In this document: positions 44,641-53,048 of the stretch, one piece after another
How positions within the stretch are numbered: position 1 is the first letter of the stretch
Layout of the letters: the number at the start of each line of letters is the position of its first letter
NCBI GenBank assembly: GCA_031552845.1
Contig: JAVBMC010000041.1
Coordinates: 1-64,000, forward strand
Origin: JAVBMC01 sp031552845
GTDB lineage: Bacteria > Verrucomicrobiota > Kiritimatiellia > RFP12 > DVOR01
Length of the DNA: 64,000 nt
Reading direction: 5' to 3'
Position numbers and translations under genes: made by a program
The notes under the pieces: generated by a model
Databases searched by the model: none
What the model was told of the DNA's origin: nothing
The model's input: only the letters and a program-made list of their open reading frames with translations

Positions 44641-45210
44641 ATGGAATTGACGAAGCGGCAGGGTGAGATTATTGATGCGGCATTGCATCTGACGGCCCAG
44701 GGGGGCATTCAGAATCTGACGATCAAGAATATCGGCCTTGCTCTGGGTATTAGCGAGCCTGCCGTCTACCGTCATTTTAAGAGTAAGTTCGAGATTGTCA
44801 AAACCATGATTGGCGGTTTTGATGAGGCGGTGTCGGTCGATCGGCCGGAGCTGAAGGGGTTTGAGGCGATTGTCGAGTTTGCCCGCAGCCGATTTAACCA
44901 GGTTGCCGCGAATCCGCCGTTGGCGCGCGTTATCTTTGCGGAGGAGTTCTTTATGGATGATAAAGAAATCACCGCATTGATATTCCAAATGATGCACCGG
45001 CACAAGGCTGTTTTGGAGCGTTATTTTAGCGAGGCTCGGGCCAATGGCGAAATCCGTAAAGATATTGCATCGGATACGCTGTTTCGGTTGGTCTTTGGGC
45101 CTGTGCGTCTGTTGATCAAGCAGTGGGGAATGACCCAAGGTGCGTTTGACCTGCACGCGAAGGGCGAAGAATTGCTGGATGCGCTGCGCTTAATTTTGCG
45201 TCAGCCCTAG
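44641..45210 (+). CDS. TetR-family transcriptional regulator
   Basis: 189 residues. N-terminal helix-turn-helix (about 10-55) with the typical ISEPAVYRHFKSKFEI; the rest is an all-helical ligand-binding and dimer domain. It precedes the ferredoxin-hcp operon, and its likely target is the AGTTATAACT palindrome at 45356-45365 upstream of that operon, which would link it to nitrosative or redox stress. The ligand is unknown. GGAG precedes ATG 44641. Confidence 0.9.
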   Translation: MELTKRQGEIIDAALHLTAQGGIQNLTIKNIGLALGISEPAVYRHFKSKFEIVKTMIGGFDEAVSVDRPELKGFEAIVEFARSRFNQVAANPPLARVIFAEEFFMDDKEITALIFQMMHRHKAVLERYFSEARANGEIRKDIASDTLFRLVFGPVRLLIKQWGMTQGAFDLHAKGEELLDALRLILRQP

Positions 45211-45355
45211 TTGCAGGGTCGATTTTAAAGGGCGCATGTGCTAGGAGCGGCCTATCTTAAATAAAGGTGGCTCCCTAAAACACTTCACTATATTCTTTTA
45301 ATCAAACATTTATTTTGCGCTTGCTATCCATGATTGGTTATAGTATCCTTTTGTG

Positions 45356-45429
45356 AGTTATAACTAACTAACCACGCCAAAACTGAAGGATTTCCCTGAT
45401 GGCGCGTCGTCCGAGAAGTTAGTTATAAT
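45356..45429 (+). promoter_or_regulatory. candidate operator and promoter of ferredoxin-hcp operon
   Basis: AGTTATAACT (45356-45365) is a perfect 10-bp palindrome followed by CTAACTAAC-type words. AGTTAGTTATAAT (45417-45429) repeats it in inverse about 60 bases on and contains TATAAT (45424-45429), 21 bases before the start. An upstream -10 TATAGT (45339-45344) is an alternative. Confidence 0.45.
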
Positions 45430-45449
45430 GCACTAACAAGGAGATGTGT

Positions 45450-46259
45450 ATGAAGCGCAAGATTATTGAGATTGATGATTCGAAGTGTAACGGCTGCGGG
45501 GCGTGTATTCCGAATTGTCCGGAAGGCGCCTTGCAGATGATTGACGGTAAAGCGCGGCTCGTGAGCGATCTTTTTTGTGATGGCCTCGGGGCTTGCATCG
45601 GGGAGTGTCCGCAGGGCGCGATTCGTGTGGTTGAACGCGAGGCGGAGGCTTATGAAGAACGTAAGGTGATGGCGAATATCGTCAAGCAGGGAGCGAATAC
45701 CATCAAGGCGCACTTGAAGCATCTCAGGGATCATGGAGAGTCTAAACTTGTAGAGATTGCCACTGCCTATTTGAAGGAACAGGGTATACCCGTGCCGGAA
45801 TTAGCGTCGCCGGATAAACTGCCTTGCGGATGTCCCGGGACGTTGGCGCAGGAGTTGTCGGCAGCACCGGGGAAGGAACTCGGGGGCGGGGCGTCGGCCT
45901 TGCGGCAATGGCCGGTTCAGCTGAAGCTGCTGAATCCTGCGGCGGAGTATTTTGACAATGCCGATTTGTTGATCTCGGCGGATTGCGTGGCTCACGCGTA
46001 TGGGGCGTTTCATCGGGATCTGCTGGCCGGAAAGATTCTGATTATCTTCTGCCCCAAGCTGGACAGCGATATCAATGGCTATGTCGAGAAGCTGGCAGAG
46101 ATTTTCCGGCTGCACGAGATTCGCTCGGTGACCGTGGCAAGGATGGTGGTTCCCTGTTGCGGCGGCACGGCCGCCATTGTGAACGAGGCCCTGAAGCTTG
46201 CCGGAAAGAATATTGAAGTGAACGTGAAAATCGTCGGCATCAACGGCGAAATTCAATAG
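45450..46259 (+). CDS. 4Fe-4S ferredoxin-domain protein associated with hcp
   Basis: 269 residues. Residues 10-60 form a two-cluster ferredoxin-like domain: CNGCGACIPNCPEG is a full CX2CX2CX3C motif, but the second, CDGLGACIGECPQG, has Leu in place of one Cys, so this site may hold a modified cluster. Further cysteines lie in PCGCPG and VVPCCGG. The C-terminal half (about 120-269) is a domain found with hcp in anaerobes. It probably passes electrons to Hcp. ATG 45450 is six bases after GGAG; the ATG at 45444 is too close. Hcp follows after 39 bases. Confidence 0.9.
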   Translation: MKRKIIEIDDSKCNGCGACIPNCPEGALQMIDGKARLVSDLFCDGLGACIGECPQGAIRVVEREAEAYEERKVMANIVKQGANTIKAHLKHLRDHGESKLVEIATAYLKEQGIPVPELASPDKLPCGCPGTLAQELSAAPGKELGGGASALRQWPVQLKLLNPAAEYFDNADLLISADCVAHAYGAFHRDLLAGKILIIFCPKLDSDINGYVEKLAEIFRLHEIRSVTVARMVVPCCGGTAAIVNEALKLAGKNIEVNVKIVGINGEIQ

Positions 46260-46298
46260 GCACTCTCATCAACCCTAATCAAATAAAGGAGAAAGACA

Positions 46299-47843
46299 AT
46301 GAACGAAAGCATGTTTTGTTTTCAATGTCAGGAGACCGCGAAGAATACAGGTTGCACTATCAGTGGGGTTTGCGGTAAAAAGCCGGAAGCCGCCAACCGG
46401 ATGGATGAGTTGGTGCAGCAGCTGAAACTATTGGCTTTGACCCGCGAGCCGACGCGTGAGCTTGGACTGTTCGCAGTGCAATCGCTCTTCATGACGATCA
46501 CCAATGCCAACTTCGATGAAGCGCGCATCGCCGCGCAGCTTGCGCGGGCAAAGGAGCTGACCGGACCGACTGCCGCCCAAGCGCCGCTGGGCGTGTGCTC
46601 TTGCGAGAATGAGGACATCCGTTCTTTGCGCGAGCTGTTGACGTATGGACTCAAGGGCATAGCCGCCTATGCCGACCACGCCGCAATGCTCGGCAAAGAG
46701 GATGAGACGATCTATGAATTCGTCTTCAAGGCGCTTGCCGCCACGGCAAAGGAACTGTCCGGCGATGAGTTGACGGCGCTTGTTTTGGAGTGCGGTAATG
46801 TGGCTGTCAAAACAATGGCGCTATTGGATGCCGCCAACTCGGGAACTTACGGCAAACCGCAGCTCACGCAGGTTAACATTGGCGTTGGGAACCGTCCGGG
46901 TGTTTTGGTCTCCGGCCATGATCTGCGTGACATGAAGGAGCTGCTTGAACAAACCAACGATGCGGGGATTGATATTTATACCCACAGCGAGATGCTGCCG
47001 GCGCACTATTATCCAGAGCTGAAGAAGTATCCGCACCTCTACGGCAACTATGGCAACGCGTGGCACAAGCAGAATGTCGAGTTCGAGTCATTCAACGGCC
47101 CGATCTTGATGACGACCAACTGCATCACGCCGGTACAGAAGAGTTACGAAAACCGCATCTTCACCACCGGCATGGCCGGCTATCCCGGACTGCCGCACAT
47201 TGCCGACCGCAAGGACGGTCAGCCGAAAGACTTCTCTGCAATCATCGCGCTGGCGAAAACGTGTCCGCCGCCAACAGCGCTTGAAGAGGGCACAATTGTC
47301 GGCGGCTTCGCTCATGATCAGGTACTCGCGCTCGCGGATAAGGTGGTCGAGGCAGTCAAATCCGGCGCAATCAAACGCTTTGTCGTGATGGCCGGCTGCG
47401 ACGGCCGCCATAAGACGCGCGAGTACTTCACCGACGTCGCTTCGAAACTCCCGAAAGGGACGATCATCCTGACTGCCGGCTGTGCAAAATACCGTTATAA
47501 CAAACTGCCGCTCGGCGATATCGGCGGGATTCCGCGCGTGCTGGATGCCGGACAGTGTAACGACAGCTACAGCCTGGCCGTCATCGCCCTCAAGCTCAAA
47601 GAGGTGTTCGGGCTTGATGATGTGAACAAGCTGCCACTCTCGTTCGACATCGCCTGGTATGAACAAAAGGCAGTAGCGGTACTGCTGGCAGTGCTGGCGC
47701 TCGGCTTCAAGAACATCCGCCTCGGCCCAACGCTCCCGGCGTTCCTCTCGCCCGGTGTGGCGAAAGTGCTGGTCGAAACCTTCGACATCAAACCTACCGG
47801 CGAAGCCCAAGCGGATGTCGATGCAATGATGCAAGGTCAATAA
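46299..47843 (+). CDS. hcp: hydroxylamine reductase (hybrid cluster protein)
   Basis: Iron-sulfur-oxo enzyme of the cytosol that reduces hydroxylamine in vitro and acts as an NO reductase in anaerobes. 514 residues. The N-terminal cubane cluster motif CFQCQETAKNTGCTISGVC (C7, C10, C19, C25) is of the strict-anaerobe type. Hybrid cluster ligands are seen around ECGN, TNCITP, AGCAKYRY and the DAGQCNDSY motif. AAGGAG precedes ATG 46299. Operon with the ferredoxin gene, probably regulated by the TetR protein. Confidence 0.97.
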   Translation: MNESMFCFQCQETAKNTGCTISGVCGKKPEAANRMDELVQQLKLLALTREPTRELGLFAVQSLFMTITNANFDEARIAAQLARAKELTGPTAAQAPLGVCSCENEDIRSLRELLTYGLKGIAAYADHAAMLGKEDETIYEFVFKALAATAKELSGDELTALVLECGNVAVKTMALLDAANSGTYGKPQLTQVNIGVGNRPGVLVSGHDLRDMKELLEQTNDAGIDIYTHSEMLPAHYYPELKKYPHLYGNYGNAWHKQNVEFESFNGPILMTTNCITPVQKSYENRIFTTGMAGYPGLPHIADRKDGQPKDFSAIIALAKTCPPPTALEEGTIVGGFAHDQVLALADKVVEAVKSGAIKRFVVMAGCDGRHKTREYFTDVASKLPKGTIILTAGCAKYRYNKLPLGDIGGIPRVLDAGQCNDSYSLAVIALKLKEVFGLDDVNKLPLSFDIAWYEQKAVAVLLAVLALGFKNIRLGPTLPAFLSPGVAKVLVETFDIKPTGEAQADVDAMMQGQ

Positions 47844-47956
47844 CGGCTGACACGACGGGTCGGAGGCTCTTCCGGTTCGGCGTTCCACCAAAAGACAAGT
47901 GACTGAAGAAGCTTTATTTTTCTTTTGTTGGGCAACTCTTTTAGATATAATGGGGT

Positions 47957-48036
47957 GACGTTGCGCGGGCAGTCCGGGCTGGACTAGCGCAAGCGCACAG
48001 ATGGGGGAGGGGGCAGCAAAGCTGCCTCCTCCTTTT
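47957..48036 (+). ncRNA. candidate small RNA or leader element of about 80 nt
   Basis: A -10 TATAAT at 47946-47951 is followed by a compact structure: TTGCGC (47961-47966) with GCGCAA (47987-47992), enclosing AGTCC (47971-47975) with GGACT (47981-47985), and a strong terminator (48006-48032 stem, TTTT after). The -35 is poor. It could be an independent RNA, an attenuator of the small membrane gene at 48102, or only the hcp terminator with a decorated leader. Confidence 0.45.
48006..48036 (+). terminator. terminator after hcp / candidate small RNA
   Basis: A 12-bp stem built on GGCAGC-AAA-GCTGCC with outer GGAGG/TCCTCC pairing, then TTTT. Confidence 0.85.
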
Positions 48037-48101
48037 GTGCAGGTGGCGGGCGTATGGGTTGCGGGTTTCTGTGTGGTGGCTTTTGGGATTGGGACTTTAT
48101 T

Positions 48102-48374
48102 ATGCTGAGTGATTCTTTTTTGCGGATTTTACTGCTGACGGCGGTGTTGACGGTGATTGGGGGACTGGTGGATTTGTTCTTGATTCCGGCGAGTCCGTCG
48201 AAGCGGCGGGTGTCGCAGAAGGATAAAGTGCTGAAGTTTTTGGGTAATCTGATTGGGATTATGATTTTGACTTTTTCACTGTCTTTTTTGCTGGAAGTTA
48301 AGGGATATATCGTCAAATGCGGGAGCTTTTTACCGTTTGAACTGTTCCAGGATGAGTCGTCGGAGATTTATTGA
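48102..48374 (+). CDS. small two-helix membrane protein
   Basis: 90 residues, no family recognised. Two hydrophobic helices, about 8-28 (RILLLTAVLTVIGGLVDLF) and 49-64 (GNLIGIMILTFSLSFLL), are joined by a basic loop (SPSKRRVSQKDK) that would be cytoplasmic. ATG 48102 is chosen because the frame further upstream runs into the terminator region; the ribosome site is weak. It is 65 bases after the terminator at 48036. Confidence 0.5.
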   Translation: MLSDSFLRILLLTAVLTVIGGLVDLFLIPASPSKRRVSQKDKVLKFLGNLIGIMILTFSLSFLLEVKGYIVKCGSFLPFELFQDESSEIY

Positions 48375-48440
48375 ACGTCTGCCGCGCGTGCAGGTTTATA
48401 TTTGACGCGTAAATCCTCGTTTTTTGGGGATTGCTTGTGC

Positions 48441-48469
48441 TTGACAATGCGTTCTAAAAGGTGCATAAT
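48441..48469 (+). promoter_or_regulatory. strong promoter of structured RNA
   Basis: Consensus -35 TTGACA (48441-48446), 17-bp spacer, -10 CATAAT (48464-48469). This is the best -35 in the window. Confidence 0.85.
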
Positions 48470-48475
48470 GGGGGT

Positions 48476-48697
48476 GTTCCCCGTGGGGGAATGACATAGC
48501 CGGGGTATAGCTCCGGCGTGAATGCGTAATTCGCATAACAACGTTCCACTCGATAAATTAGCACTTTGAAAGTAACGGAAAGCTGTTTGTGAGGCGTGCC
48601 TTGTTTTATTTCAGGCACGTCTCTCTGACATGTAATTCCGTAAGGGCCGTGCTAAGCCTTCGAGTGGGTACATCAACGAGAGATGTGCCTTTTTTTA
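48476..48697 (+). ncRNA. structured non-coding RNA of about 220 nt, unknown class
   Basis: Bounded by the promoter at 48441 and a terminator at 48667-48696. Three small 5' hairpins: TTCCC/GGGAA (48477-48491), GCCGG/CCGGC (48499-48517), ATGCG/CGCAT (48522-48536). Then a long interrupted rod made of CCACTCG/CGAGTGG (48546, 48661), TTAGCAC/GTGCTAA (48558, 48649), ACGGAA/TTCCGT (48575, 48636) and AGGCGTGCC/GGCACGTCT (48592, 48614), with internal loops between. Open reading is poor. The rod with internal loops recalls 6S RNA, but the 5' hairpin domain does not. It is not an SRP RNA (no GGAAGCAGCC apical motif). Confidence 0.75.
48667..48696 (+). terminator. terminator of structured RNA
   Basis: GGTACATC (48667-48674), seven-base loop, GATGTGCC (48682-48689), then seven T. 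AGATGTGCC can also pair with GGCACATCT at 48709-48717, giving an alternative fold. Confidence 0.85.
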
Positions 48698-48944
48698 TTG
48701 CCTAAAAGGGCACATCTGCACGAGTTTGAATTGAGTAGGCTAGCGGAGGGGGTACACGATATGACTGCAAAAATGGGGTTGCAGGGTGTTGAGGGGGGCT
48801 CTGGGATGCCCGTCTTTAGGGGCGACGATGGATGGGGTGTAAATTCTTCTCGCCAGGAAACGCATTTGCTTTTATTGCGTGCCTTTTTCGGGTATAATCG
48901 TCGGGTCAGCAAGTGCTCCACCAGGTTCTTGCGGAGAAGCCGAA

Positions 48945-50210
48945 ATGTTAAATAATGATTGTGACCGGACGCAGGTATGGTGTCCGACTTGTAAGTGTGC
49001 GCATAACGCTGCCTATCAATCCGAGGGCAACGTATGTTATTTGTTGAGCGAATGCCCGAAAGAGGGCGCGCGCCGCGTGCAGGTGTCGTCCGATTCTAAT
49101 TTATTCCGGGCTTTGCGGGAAAAACGCCGACCGGTGCCGCTGAATACGAAACCGCGGACAATGTGGCATTATTTGCATTTGCTGGATTCCTGTTCCTTGA
49201 ATTGTCCGGTATGCTTTGCGAAGGCGGAAGTCGGTAAAGGCCGCTTGATGACGCTGGCCGATTTGCGGACACGGGCAGAGACGATTGTAGCCCAAAAGGG
49301 CGGCAAGGTGCTGTTGACGGGCGGTGAGCCAACGGAACATCCCGATTTCTTGGAAATCGTGCGTATTTTAAGCCGGGAGTATGAGCTGGAAGTATCGGTC
49401 ATTACTAACGGCGTGAGGCTGGGCGAAGTCAAAGGATTTGCGCATGCGTGCAAACAGGCGGGATTGGCCTCGGTAAACTTGTCGTTCGATACGTTCGACC
49501 CGGAGGTCTCGAGGTTGATGCGCGGCCGCAAGGATTTGATTGCGATTAAACGCAATGCGCTGGATAATTTGCTGGCAGCCGGATTGATCTGCATCCTGAA
49601 TGTCATGATTTGCTCCGCCAATGAGAAGGAGACCGGCGCATTGATTAAGTATGCGTTGGAGCATGCGCCGGGCGTGCAGATGCTGCTGTTCCAGCCGTTG
49701 CAGGAGGCCGGGCGGTATGTGCCGGGCTTGCAGGGGATCGACCGCGAAGGTGTCGTACATGCGATTGTGGACTCCGGCGCGATTCCGGGATTGACGGTTG
49801 ATGATTTTATGCCGCAGATTACGAGCCCGATGCTGGGCTTTTGCATCCATCCGGATTGCGGTGCGTTGCTGCCATTGGCTGTTCAGAAGGATGGCAGCGT
49901 GAAGATCTTGGCGCGTGATGAGGGTTTTCAGAAGTTTTTGGACGATTTAAACCGCTTCAAGCCGTGCAGCCGGTTGCAGGTTTTCGCGAAGATTGCGTGG
50001 AGCTTGCTGCGGAATATGGGCTTGAGGGGCATTCGCCTCGTGACGAATAAAAAACAGGGGCGCAAGAAGGAAGCGCTCATGACGATTCTGGTGGATAACC
50101 TGATGCCGCCGGACCGTCAGGATATGCAACGGCTGCATCAATGCTCTGCCTGTCTTTGTTTGAAGGACGGTGGCAGCCAGCCGCTCTGCGCCTGTTTAAC
50201 GACAGACTAG
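48945..50210 (+). CDS. radical SAM protein, tetraether-synthase/MJ0619-like (paralogue 1)
   Basis: 421 residues. Radical SAM motif CSLNCPVC (CX3CX2C, about residues 83-90), then LLTGGEPTEHPDFLEI, the SAM-binding GGEP. The N-terminal 35 residues carry CPTCKC...C...C, a possible rubredoxin-like or zinc site, and GFCIHPDCG and the C-terminal CSACLC...CAC suggest auxiliary clusters. This cysteine layout resembles MJ0619/Tes-type radical SAM enzymes that join lipid chains; I am not certain of that assignment, and the reaction is unknown. GGAG is nine bases before ATG 48945; a -10 TATAAT is at 48893-48898. The paralogue follows after 63 bases. Confidence 0.75.
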   Translation: MLNNDCDRTQVWCPTCKCAHNAAYQSEGNVCYLLSECPKEGARRVQVSSDSNLFRALREKRRPVPLNTKPRTMWHYLHLLDSCSLNCPVCFAKAEVGKGRLMTLADLRTRAETIVAQKGGKVLLTGGEPTEHPDFLEIVRILSREYELEVSVITNGVRLGEVKGFAHACKQAGLASVNLSFDTFDPEVSRLMRGRKDLIAIKRNALDNLLAAGLICILNVMICSANEKETGALIKYALEHAPGVQMLLFQPLQEAGRYVPGLQGIDREGVVHAIVDSGAIPGLTVDDFMPQITSPMLGFCIHPDCGALLPLAVQKDGSVKILARDEGFQKFLDDLNRFKPCSRLQVFAKIAWSLLRNMGLRGIRLVTNKKQGRKKEALMTILVDNLMPPDRQDMQRLHQCSACLCLKDGGSQPLCACLTTD

Positions 50211-50273
50211 GGCAAATAAACGGCGGATATCCGAAGCGGTGTCCGCCTGCTTGACCGCAAGATGGGAGGTTTT

Positions 50274-51557
50274 ATGCATAATACTGACTTTAATACGACA
50301 ACTGCGTGGTGTCCGGTTTGCAAATGCGAACACGATGCCGTCTATGAGACCGAGGGCAATACTTGCGTATTTACCGTCAAATGCCCCATGGGAGAACGCC
50401 GCACGAGGGCGTCGTCGGACATTGCGCTGTTCCATGCGATGCGTGAAAAACATCGCGTGCCCCCGCCGAAGTCCAAAGCTATGTCGACGGTGTTTCAGTT
50501 GCACTTGCTGGACTCTTGCACGCTGCACTGTCCAATATGCTTTTCCCGCGCCGCGCCGGGCAAAGGCAGGCAGGTATCCATTGAAGACATCCGCACTTGG
50601 GCTAAAGATATCAGCCAGCGCAACGGCCATTTTGTGGCACTGACGGGCGGCGAGCCAACAGAACATCCGGACTTTTTAGAGATCGTGCGCATTTTGAATA
50701 AGGAGTTTGGATTCGATGTTTCGGTCATTTCGAACGGCCTGCGCTTCGCGGAGATGCCCACCTTTGCCCAAGCCTGCAAGAAGTCCGGCCTCAAAACAAT
50801 CCAACTCGCATTTGACACATTCAACGCCGAGACCTCCCGTTTGCTACGCGGACGGGATCTCGTGGCGCTCAAGCGCCAAGCCATCCGCAACCTGGAGCGC
50901 GCAGGACTGCAGATTGTGCTGGTGGTAACAACGTGTGAGGCCAACATCCGCGAAGCCGGCGAAATCATCAAATTCGCCATGGCGCAAGCACCCGCAATCA
51001 ACGAAGTACGCTTTCAGCCGCTGCTGGAAGCCGGACGCTTCATACCCGGACTCAAAGGATCTGATCGCGAAAGCGTCCTGCACGCAATCGTAGACTCCGG
51101 TGCCGTGCCGGGAGTGGAGCTAAAAGATTTTATCCCGCTGCCAACCGTACCGATGCTGGGGCTTTGTCCGCATCCGGATTGCGGCTCGATCGTACCGCTC
51201 GTCGTCGGCAAAGATGGCTCAACCGTCATCCTCAGCCGCGAGCCGGGATTCGAAAGAATACTGGACGATCTCCACAGCTACCCGGCGGGCAACGCGCTCT
51301 GGAGCATGCTGCGCGCGCACTGGTCAATCTTCCGCCACATGGGCATGCGCGGCCTGCAAAGAGTTATCCGCTGGCTGCCGGGCAGCAAGTCGGAAAGCCT
51401 TTTCATCCTGGGTTCCGATAATATGATGTGCCCCAACCGGCAAGACGTCAACCGCCTCAACCGCTGCATGATGCACATCTACCAAAAAGGCGCGCCCGTC
51501 CGGCCGCTCTGCGCATGCTATGTCGATCATGCCCCGGCAGTCGCCTGCAACCAATAA
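50274..51557 (+). CDS. radical SAM protein, tetraether-synthase/MJ0619-like (paralogue 2)
   Basis: 427 residues, similar to the preceding protein throughout: N-terminal AWCPVCKCEHDA, radical SAM CTLHCPIC, ALTGGEPTEHPDFLEI, GLCPHPDCG, and a C-terminal CMMHIYQKG...PLCACYV. The C-terminal cysteines are fewer than in paralogue 1. Codon use shifts from NNG/NNT in its first third to NNC later. ATG 50274 follows GGGAGG. A GGCGGA/TCCGCC hairpin lies in the gap before it (about 50220-50250). It probably shares an operon with paralogue 1 and the PHP-domain gene. Confidence 0.78.
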   Translation: MHNTDFNTTTAWCPVCKCEHDAVYETEGNTCVFTVKCPMGERRTRASSDIALFHAMREKHRVPPPKSKAMSTVFQLHLLDSCTLHCPICFSRAAPGKGRQVSIEDIRTWAKDISQRNGHFVALTGGEPTEHPDFLEIVRILNKEFGFDVSVISNGLRFAEMPTFAQACKKSGLKTIQLAFDTFNAETSRLLRGRDLVALKRQAIRNLERAGLQIVLVVTTCEANIREAGEIIKFAMAQAPAINEVRFQPLLEAGRFIPGLKGSDRESVLHAIVDSGAVPGVELKDFIPLPTVPMLGLCPHPDCGSIVPLVVGKDGSTVILSREPGFERILDDLHSYPAGNALWSMLRAHWSIFRHMGMRGLQRVIRWLPGSKSESLFILGSDNMMCPNRQDVNRLNRCMMHIYQKGAPVRPLCACYVDHAPAVACNQ

Positions 51558-51564
51558 ACAAACG

Positions 51565-52719
51565 ATGCGCGCAGCACTGTTGATGCTCGTGCTCCTGACC
51601 GCTGCATGCGGCAGGGCAGAGTGGTACAAAGGTGCCATCCACGCACACTCAACATGGAGCGATGGCGGTGCCGCACCGGAAGACGCCGCCGCGTGGTACA
51701 AAACAAACGGCTACCACTTCCTCTCGCTCACCGACCACAACGTCATCCAGCTCAATACCAACTTCTGGAAACGTGGTCGTCACCTCAAGACGCTCAACGA
51801 ACTCAAAGCACAGTTCGAAGAACCCGGCCGTTTTCTCCTCATTCCCGGCTACGAAGCCACGCGCAAATATCTCCACCTCAACGTCATCAACACCACCGAC
51901 GTTCTGCCCTACAGCACCAACGCGTCATTCGCCGATGCCATGCGCGGACTCGCGCAGTCCGCCGCACAATACGCAACACAATCAAACCGTGATGTGTTAG
52001 TCGTATTGAACCACCCCGACTTCTACTACTACCACGTCCCGCCGGAGCTTCTGTTCGATGTACCCGAGGTCACCTTCTTTGAAATCTGCAACGCCCACGG
52101 CGGCCCCGCCTCCAACGCCGTGCATCCCCTCTGGCATACGCCGGACAAATACTGGGACATCATCAACGCCTTCCGACTCGAAGCCGGACATCCGTTGGTT
52201 TACGGCACAGGCGGCGACGACACTCACGTCTACACAAATTCCCCTTGGGCCTCTAACCCCGGCCGCGCATGGGTCACTGTTCAGGCAGACGCCCTCGAAG
52301 CCGCTACACTCATCCGCGCGATGAAGGCCGGACGCTTTTATGTTTCAACCGGCGTCGAGCTGGAGGACATCACCTTCGACGGTCAAACGTTCACCGTTCG
52401 CGTGAAGCCGCGCAAAGGCGTCAAGCACACCATCGACTTCATCACCACTTCGCGCGGTTTCGACCGCACCACAACACCCTTCAGCGACCCCAAGCGTTAC
52501 CGCCTCCCCGAGCAGCACGGCAAACTCTACTCAAAAGATATCGGCCGCGTGGCGTTACGCGTTAAAGGCGACTGCGCAAGCTACACGCTCAAGCCCGGCG
52601 AACTTTATATCCGCGCCAAAATTACATCTACGCACCCGTCGCCGAATCCCGGCAACAATCAGCCCATCTACGACACCGCGTGGACACAGCCCTTCTGTCC
52701 GCACACAGGCAAAAAATAA
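51565..52719 (+). CDS. exported PHP-domain metal hydrolase-like protein
   Basis: 384 residues. The N-terminus MRAALLMLVLLTAACGRAEW is a signal peptide with a plausible lipobox at C15, so the product is probably a lipoprotein. The PHP domain has GAIHAHSTWSDG, SLTDHN, IPGYEAT, LNHPD and TGGDDTH, which supply the His/Asp metal ligands of phosphoesterase-like PHP proteins. The last 120 residues (VELEDITFDGQTFTVRVKPR) form a beta-sandwich-like C-terminal domain. Substrate unknown. It lies 7 bases after the second radical SAM gene, without a strong ribosome site, so coupling is likely. Confidence 0.82.
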   Translation: MRAALLMLVLLTAACGRAEWYKGAIHAHSTWSDGGAAPEDAAAWYKTNGYHFLSLTDHNVIQLNTNFWKRGRHLKTLNELKAQFEEPGRFLLIPGYEATRKYLHLNVINTTDVLPYSTNASFADAMRGLAQSAAQYATQSNRDVLVVLNHPDFYYYHVPPELLFDVPEVTFFEICNAHGGPASNAVHPLWHTPDKYWDIINAFRLEAGHPLVYGTGGDDTHVYTNSPWASNPGRAWVTVQADALEAATLIRAMKAGRFYVSTGVELEDITFDGQTFTVRVKPRKGVKHTIDFITTSRGFDRTTTPFSDPKRYRLPEQHGKLYSKDIGRVALRVKGDCASYTLKPGELYIRAKITSTHPSPNPGNNQPIYDTAWTQPFCPHTGKK

Positions 52720-52774
52720 GGGGCGCAGCAGAAGATCCGCCACACCCCATTATCATCATGAGAAAAGAGAAGTC

Positions 52775-53017
52775 TTACTTCATGCCTTTTTCTTTGAGAT
52801 AGTCGAGAACCTTACCCACGGATGTGAGTTTTTCTGCATCCTCGTCCGGAATCTCAGCACCGAATTCTTCTTCAAACGCCATGATCAGCTCAACCGTGTC
52901 CAGAGAGTCAGCGCCCAGGTCATCGATGAACGATGCTTCCGGCGTAACCTGCTCTGCGTTCACGCCCAGCTGCTCAACGATGATGTCTTTGACTTTCTGC
53001 TCAAGTGTGTCTGCCAT
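52775..53017 (-). CDS. acpP: acyl carrier protein
   Basis: 80 residues, acidic. Carries growing fatty acyl chains on 4'-phosphopantetheine attached to S38 in GADSLDTVELIM. Normal length. AAGGAG precedes ATG 53017. Last gene of the fatty acid cluster, 31 bases after fabG. Confidence 0.98.
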   Translation of the reverse strand: MADTLEQKVKDIIVEQLGVNAEQVTPEASFIDDLGADSLDTVELIMAFEEEFGAEIPDEDAEKLTSVGKVLDYLKEKGMK

Positions 53018-53048
53018 TTTTAGCTCCTTTTTGTTTGTGTACTTTTCC

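Noticed and set aside
48476..48697. Identification of the structured RNA as 6S or SRP RNA
   Set aside because: It lacks the SRP apical motif, and its 5' domain of three hairpins is not typical of 6S; left unclassified.
52720..52774. Terminator between the PHP gene and acpP
   Set aside because: GGGG/CCCC ends are present but the stem is interrupted; not convincing enough to annotate.
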